This document shows positions 50,101 to 56,100 of a stretch of DNA of 64,000 nucleotides, piece after piece. The number at the start of each line of letters is the position of its first letter. The stretch's first letter is position 1. This DNA is from Benincasa hispida. Lineage: Eukaryota > Streptophyta > Magnoliopsida > Cucurbitales > Cucurbitaceae. The position numbers were made by a program, and so were the translations under genes. Under the pieces are notes generated by a model. It had not been told where the DNA came from. It did no database searches and saw only the letters and a list, made by a program, of their open reading frames with translations. The stretch covers positions 45,777,348 to 45,841,347 of the forward strand of contig NC_052354.1 in NCBI RefSeq assembly GCF_009727055.1. Reading direction: 5' to 3'.

Positions 50101-53100
50101 TTTCCATAAGCAAACTAACACTTACAACAAGGTGCATTGCGACTTTCCACTCACATAATTGCATATTTCAAGATTTGAATTCGAGGAAGACGATTGACAA
50201 TGCTAAGGAATCCTCAGGTCTCTATATTAGCTTCAAATTCTCATGTCAAGGAGTTAGGACTTAGCAAATCTACTTTTGTTGTTTCTAAGGACAATTATGA
50301 TAGTACAATAATGTTTTGGCATAATCACTTAGGACATCCCAATTTGCTCTATTTGGAACGAGTTTTTCCAAATTTTTTAAATAAAGTTCTCAGGTTTTTC
50401 AATGTGAGTCTTGTGAAATGGAAAAGTTGGCTTGAACTTCATATCCGGTAAGCGCTTATAAACCCTTTCATCCTTTCTCTATAATGCATAGTGATGTTTA
50501 GGGACCTAGTAGAGTTTAGAATATAACAGGAGCTAAATGGTTTGTTTCTTTTATTGACGATCACACCAGACTTACTTGCTTTCTAATGAAAGAAATATCT
50601 GAGGTTACTATCATATTTAAAAATATGTATGCCATGATTCTCAATTTCTTTAATGCAAAAATTCAAATCTTTCACAATGATAATGCTAAGGATTATTTTA
50701 ACACTTCCTTAGGGAACATTCTAAAAGAAAAAGGTATTACCCACCTAAGTACATGCTCTAACACTCCCTAATAAAATAGAATTGCGGAGAGCAAAAATAG
50801 ACATCTCTTAGAAGTTTCCAGAGCTTTAATGCTTTTCGCTAATACCCCCATCGTTTTTGGGAAGAAACTGTTTTGACCGCCACATACCTTATTAATCGAA
50901 TGCCTTCTTGAACTAATGGCTTCAAGACTCCCTTACAAAAACTTAAGGAAGTTTTTCCACATAATAGATTATTATCTCAAGTTCCCTTAAAGATATTTGG
51001 TCGTACAGTTTTTGTTCAAGATCATCAGCCCAATAGGAGTAAACTAGATCCTAAGGCAATCAAATGTATATTTCTAGGTTATGCTCCAAACCAAAAAGGA
51101 TACAAATGCTATTCACCAACCACGGAAAAATTTTATACCTCCATGGATGTAACCTTTTTTGAAATACAACCTTATTTTCAAAAGCAAGACATCATCGAAT
51201 CTTCCATTTTTGTTGAAAACAAAGGAACCCCAATAACAACCTTCATTGAAGAAAGTACTCCCTACATGAAACTGATATTTCCAACCAAAGCACACTCGAA
51301 TGTAGGAAAGATCCCATAGTCTATAATGAAACTGATATTTCCAACCAAAACACATTCAAATATAGGAAAGATCCCATAGTATGTACTCGAAGGAAAACAC
51401 GTGCCCTTGGACATAAACTAGTACTTAGTCAAAATCCAATAGAAATACACGAAAATCATGTCCCCAACTCCACAACGGAAACCCTTACAGAAAACCTCGA
51501 TCTTCCCATTGCAAAACGGAAAGGAGTAAGAACTTGTACAATGCATCCTATTCAAAACTATCTTTCTTATAAACATCTTTCTCCCAAGTTCAAAGCACAA
51601 CTACCCTATCCAACATATGCACTCTTAACAACGTCTATGAAGCTCTTAAAGACCTCAATTGGAAGCAAGCTGTATTAAACGAAATAAATGCCTTGAAAAA
51701 GAATAACACATGGAAAATAACAAACCTACCCCTAGGGAAAAACACGGTAGGGTGTAAATGGATCTTCACCATCAAATACAAAGCTAATGGAGAAATCAGT
51801 AGACTCAAAACTAGACTGGTTGCCAAAGAATTCACCTAGTCCTACGGCATTGACTACCCAGAAACATTTGCCCTAGTGACAAAAAATTAAATATTATCCG
51901 TGTCCTTTCTGTAGCAGTAAATAATGATTAGATACTTCACCAATTAGATGTAAAGAACACCTTCCTTAATGGAGACTTAAAAAAAGAAGTTTATATGGAT
52001 ATACCCACCGGTATAGAATCAACTAAAACCATAAATAAGGTATGCAAACTTAAGAAATCCCTTTATGGCTTAAAACAATCCCCGAGAGCCTGGTTTAAAA
52101 AGTTTTCCATAGTAAAGAACAACGGGTACTTGCAATGTCAATCTGACCATACCCTCTTCGTCGAACATCCTTGCAAAGGTAAAATAACAATTATCATCGT
52201 TTATGTAGATGACATTATCCTTACAGGAGACCATGAAGAAAAAATAAGAAAAGTAAAACTACTCTTAGCCAAGGAATACGAAGTAGAAGACTTAGGCAAC
52301 CTTAAATACTTCCTAGGGATGGCTCACTCAAAGAAAGGTTTGAGTATTTCTCAACGAATATATGTCCTTGATCTCTTAAAAGGAAATATGTATGCTTGGA
52401 TGTAAGCCCGTTAATACTTCTATCGACACGAATCATCACGTAAGCAATGAAAACAAAATGGTTAACAAAGATCAGTATCAAAGACTAGTTGGAAAACTAA
52501 TTTACCTAACTCACACCAGACCTGATATCTATTTTGCAGTAAGCTGTGTAAGTTAGTTTATGAATAATCCAATTGAAGAAAACATGCAAGCAGTTTATAG
52601 AATACTCAGGTACTTGAAAGGAACTCTAGGAGAAGGACTATACATCAAGAAATCTAAGAAAAGAAACATTGAAGTATTCATAGATGCTGATTGGGCAAGC
52701 TAAAAAATAGACAGAAGATCAACAACTGGATACTGTACCTTTGTTTGGGGAAACCTAGTCACTTGGCGGAGCAAGAAACAAGCAGTCGTATCTAGTAGTA
52801 GTGTTGACTAGCAATTCCACTAACCTCTTATATCTTTCAGGATCTTTTAGCAATTTTCCATTTTTTGTGAGCTATAAGTTGGGCATTATTAAGGTACTAC
52901 ATGGCTTAGTCCTTAGCTTCCCTGTTTCAGTCAACAAGTCAAGCACATATTTTCTCTGTGATAATAGTATTCTTTTCTTACTTCTTATTACATCAATTCC
53001 TAAGAAGTATTTTAACATACACAAATCTTGTATATGAATTAACTATGGAGAAAGGTCTTTAGGGACTGGATATCTAAAGTACCATCACTAGTAATCACAA

Positions 53101-56100
53101 TGTCATCAACATATACAACTAACAAGATGACACCACTCTCAGATCTCTTTAAAAAGACCGAATGATCTAACGTGCTCTTCATGAATAGTTTTAGGGATTG
53201 ATATAGATTCTAAGGATGCAATGAATGAACATGTAGAAGACGTCAAATGGTTAATGAAACAAAAGAGGACATAGGATGTGCATCCTTACGTTTACCTTTA
53301 CAAAGAGTAATAGGAAGATCATTACGTGTTTCCGGATCCAATGACGAAGAAGGCTCTGGTACAGGACATGGAATTGAAGGAGATGAAGAAGCCTCTTGTA
53401 CAGGGCATAAAACTGAAGAAGGTTGTCAATTATTGACCTTAGTGATGAATGGAAGTATAGATGTAGACACAGGTAGAGATGTATCGGGAAGAGGATCAGA
53501 AGGGAAAACAATTGTGTAGATAAGGAAATCATCCTCTAATTCCTTATGTTCCTCCTGGTTCTTATTCGAAGAGAAAGAAGATGCGGAAAAGAATGAGGAA
53601 TGTTCAAACTTCAAAGAACGTGACATCAGGAGAGACAAGATATTTCTTTAGACTAAGACAATAACATCAATACATCTTTTGAACACGGAAATAATCAAGG
53701 AAAATACATTTTACGGATTTTGGATCCAACTTGGTATGTTGAGGTTGAACATCCTAAACAAAGTAGGTACAACCAAATATTTTAAGTGGAATGGGAAACC
53801 AATGTTGTTTGGGGCATAAAGTATGCAAAGGTATCTCACCCTTAAGAATGAAAGAGGGCATGTGATTTATTAAGAAACAAGCTATGGGAACAACATCAAC
53901 CCAAAAGGATTTTGGAACATGTATTTGAAACATTAAGGCTCTGGCTATTTTAGGAAGATAACGATTCTTTCGTTTTGCAACCCCATTTTGAGATGGAGTA
54001 TCAACACAAGAAGATTGATGAAGAATGCCATGAGCATTTAAATAAGACTCGAGTGTATGAGAGAGATTCTTTAGCATTATCGCTCCGTAAGATTTTAAGA
54101 GCACCAATAAACCGAGTGCGAATTTCAGCATGAAAATTACGAAAATGAGAAAGTAACTCAAAACAAATTTTCATTTAATATAATCACGTTACACGAGAAT
54201 AGTCATCGACAAATGTAACAAAATACCGAAACCCTTCTTTGGACTCAATAGGACACAAACCCCAAACATCAGAATGGACTAATTCACATAGAGCACTAGC
54301 TCGTTAATTGACCCAAGGATACAAACTCAAATGATGAAATTAGCAAATTGACATGATTCACAATTTAAAGAAGACAAATGTTGAAGCTGGGGACGAAGAC
54401 TCTTCAACACAAAGATAGACGGATGACCCAAACGACAATGTTCTTCAAAGGCAGACGACACGTTAGCGCATGTGATGGCCGTAGGTATTTGTAATTCAAA
54501 GATGTAGAGACCTACAAATTCACGCCCTTTATTAATAGTCTACTTCGTCGTAAGATCCTGAAATAAGCAATGACTAGGAAAAATGAGACACAACAATGAA
54601 GATCACGAGTGGTTTTACTGATCGGAATCAAATGAAAAGAGAATTGTGGTAAATTTAAAACCGAGGACAAAGAAATTGATTCACTGAGATGGACAGTTCC
54701 CAATCCTAAAACAGGAGTGGAGGTTCCATCAGCTATAGTAATATTCGGTGAAGAGGTAGATGTACAAAGGTTAGAGAATAAACTGAGGTTACCTGTTATA
54801 TGGTTTGTAGTGCCAGAGTCAATGACTCGTTTCGAAGTGGAGGAAAGAAGGCATTTAGAAATGTTATCTGTCTCTGCTATGACAGTAATGGGAGTAAAAG
54901 ATGATCTCGTCAATGACTCCTGATACTCTTGAAATTTAGCAAACTCTGCAGAAATCGTAATTGACTTGTCAAGATTATTAGGAGTAGAAGCGATATGTGC
55001 AGATGACACCCTTTGACCTTTATTCAACAATTTTCTGCATTCACGTTTCATATGGCCAGGTTTACAAGAGTAATAGCAAACATCTCTTGAATTTGATCAT
55101 TGGTTATTGAGCCTTTGGAGTTATTTGATCCAACCCCCTTATTACCTCTATAATCATTTGTGCGCCCAATCAAAGCACTGCTTGAATCAGATGACATAAC
55201 TGCTCGTAGCTTCTTTATACGAAGTATTCGAGTAGAAGCTTCTTCCAACGATGAGATGTTTGAGCTTGAAAAAATTTGATCTTTGGCCATCTCATATTTA
55301 GGTGCAAAACCAACTAAGAAACTCATGATAAGCAACTTTTCACGTTGGGCCATTAGAACTTTTGGATCAGTGCTAATTGGCATCAAGGCATTGAATTCCG
55401 CACATGTATTTATGACCTCCAATAAAGTTACTTGTAAGGGATTTCTCTCCTTGGTTAGGTTGATATAGAGTCTTACAAATATCAAACACTTTATTAATGT
55501 TCTCTTTCTCAGAATTAAGAAAATCCAAATATTCCAATAGCTCCTTGATTGATTCAGAGTGATTTGCTAACTCAACGATTTCATGGTCAATAAAATTCTT
55601 GATTTGTAAAAGCATTCTTGAATCGTCCCGCCACGAAATCTTTTTAGTAGCATTAGTCAGTGACTCTTCCGTGATATGATCATCCATCTCAATGTTCCTA
55701 ATAAAGTGGCATTTTCACAATCAATAGAATTTTTGATTTGTAGAAGCATTCTTGAATCGTCCTGCCACCAAATCTTTTTAGTAGTATCTATCGGTGACTC
55801 TTCCATGATAAAATCATCCATCTCAATGCTCCTAATAAAGTGACGAACATTTGATCTCTAGGAATAGTATCTTGATCATTCAACTAGTGTTCAGTTACTT
55901 TTAACATCATAGGAATTATCTCAGACATGACTATAGGTTTCTTGTCAGCCATTACCTCAAAAAAATCAAATAGAAATACTTATTAAAATCTAAAGGAAAG
56001 TTGTGTTGAAGTAAGCCCTAATTTACTAAAGAGATTTTTCATTCCATAGTGAGTATATAGCCCAAACAAACACACCACCAAAGAGAGGAAGCAACTCGGA

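Larger units (their letters stand above)
48026..52806 (+). mobile_element. Ty1/copia element, plus strand, 3' truncated, nested in the minus-strand copia
   Basis: The LTR ends at 48197 before primer site TGGTATCAGAGC (48198-48209). Its start is uncertain (candidates near 48026 or 48095). Gag, CCHC, protease, integrase, RT and part of RNase H follow. Coding similarity stops at about 52806 inside RNase H, after [10 protein letters not shown], where minus-strand copia sequence resumes. The RNase H end and 3' LTR are lost. Many stops and frameshifts. Confidence 0.8.

Noticed and set aside
53247..53519. Plus-strand Gly/Glu-rich frame as a gene
   Set aside because: It is the antisense of the minus-strand copia linker between integrase and RT. 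The overlapping minus frame and the element context explain it.
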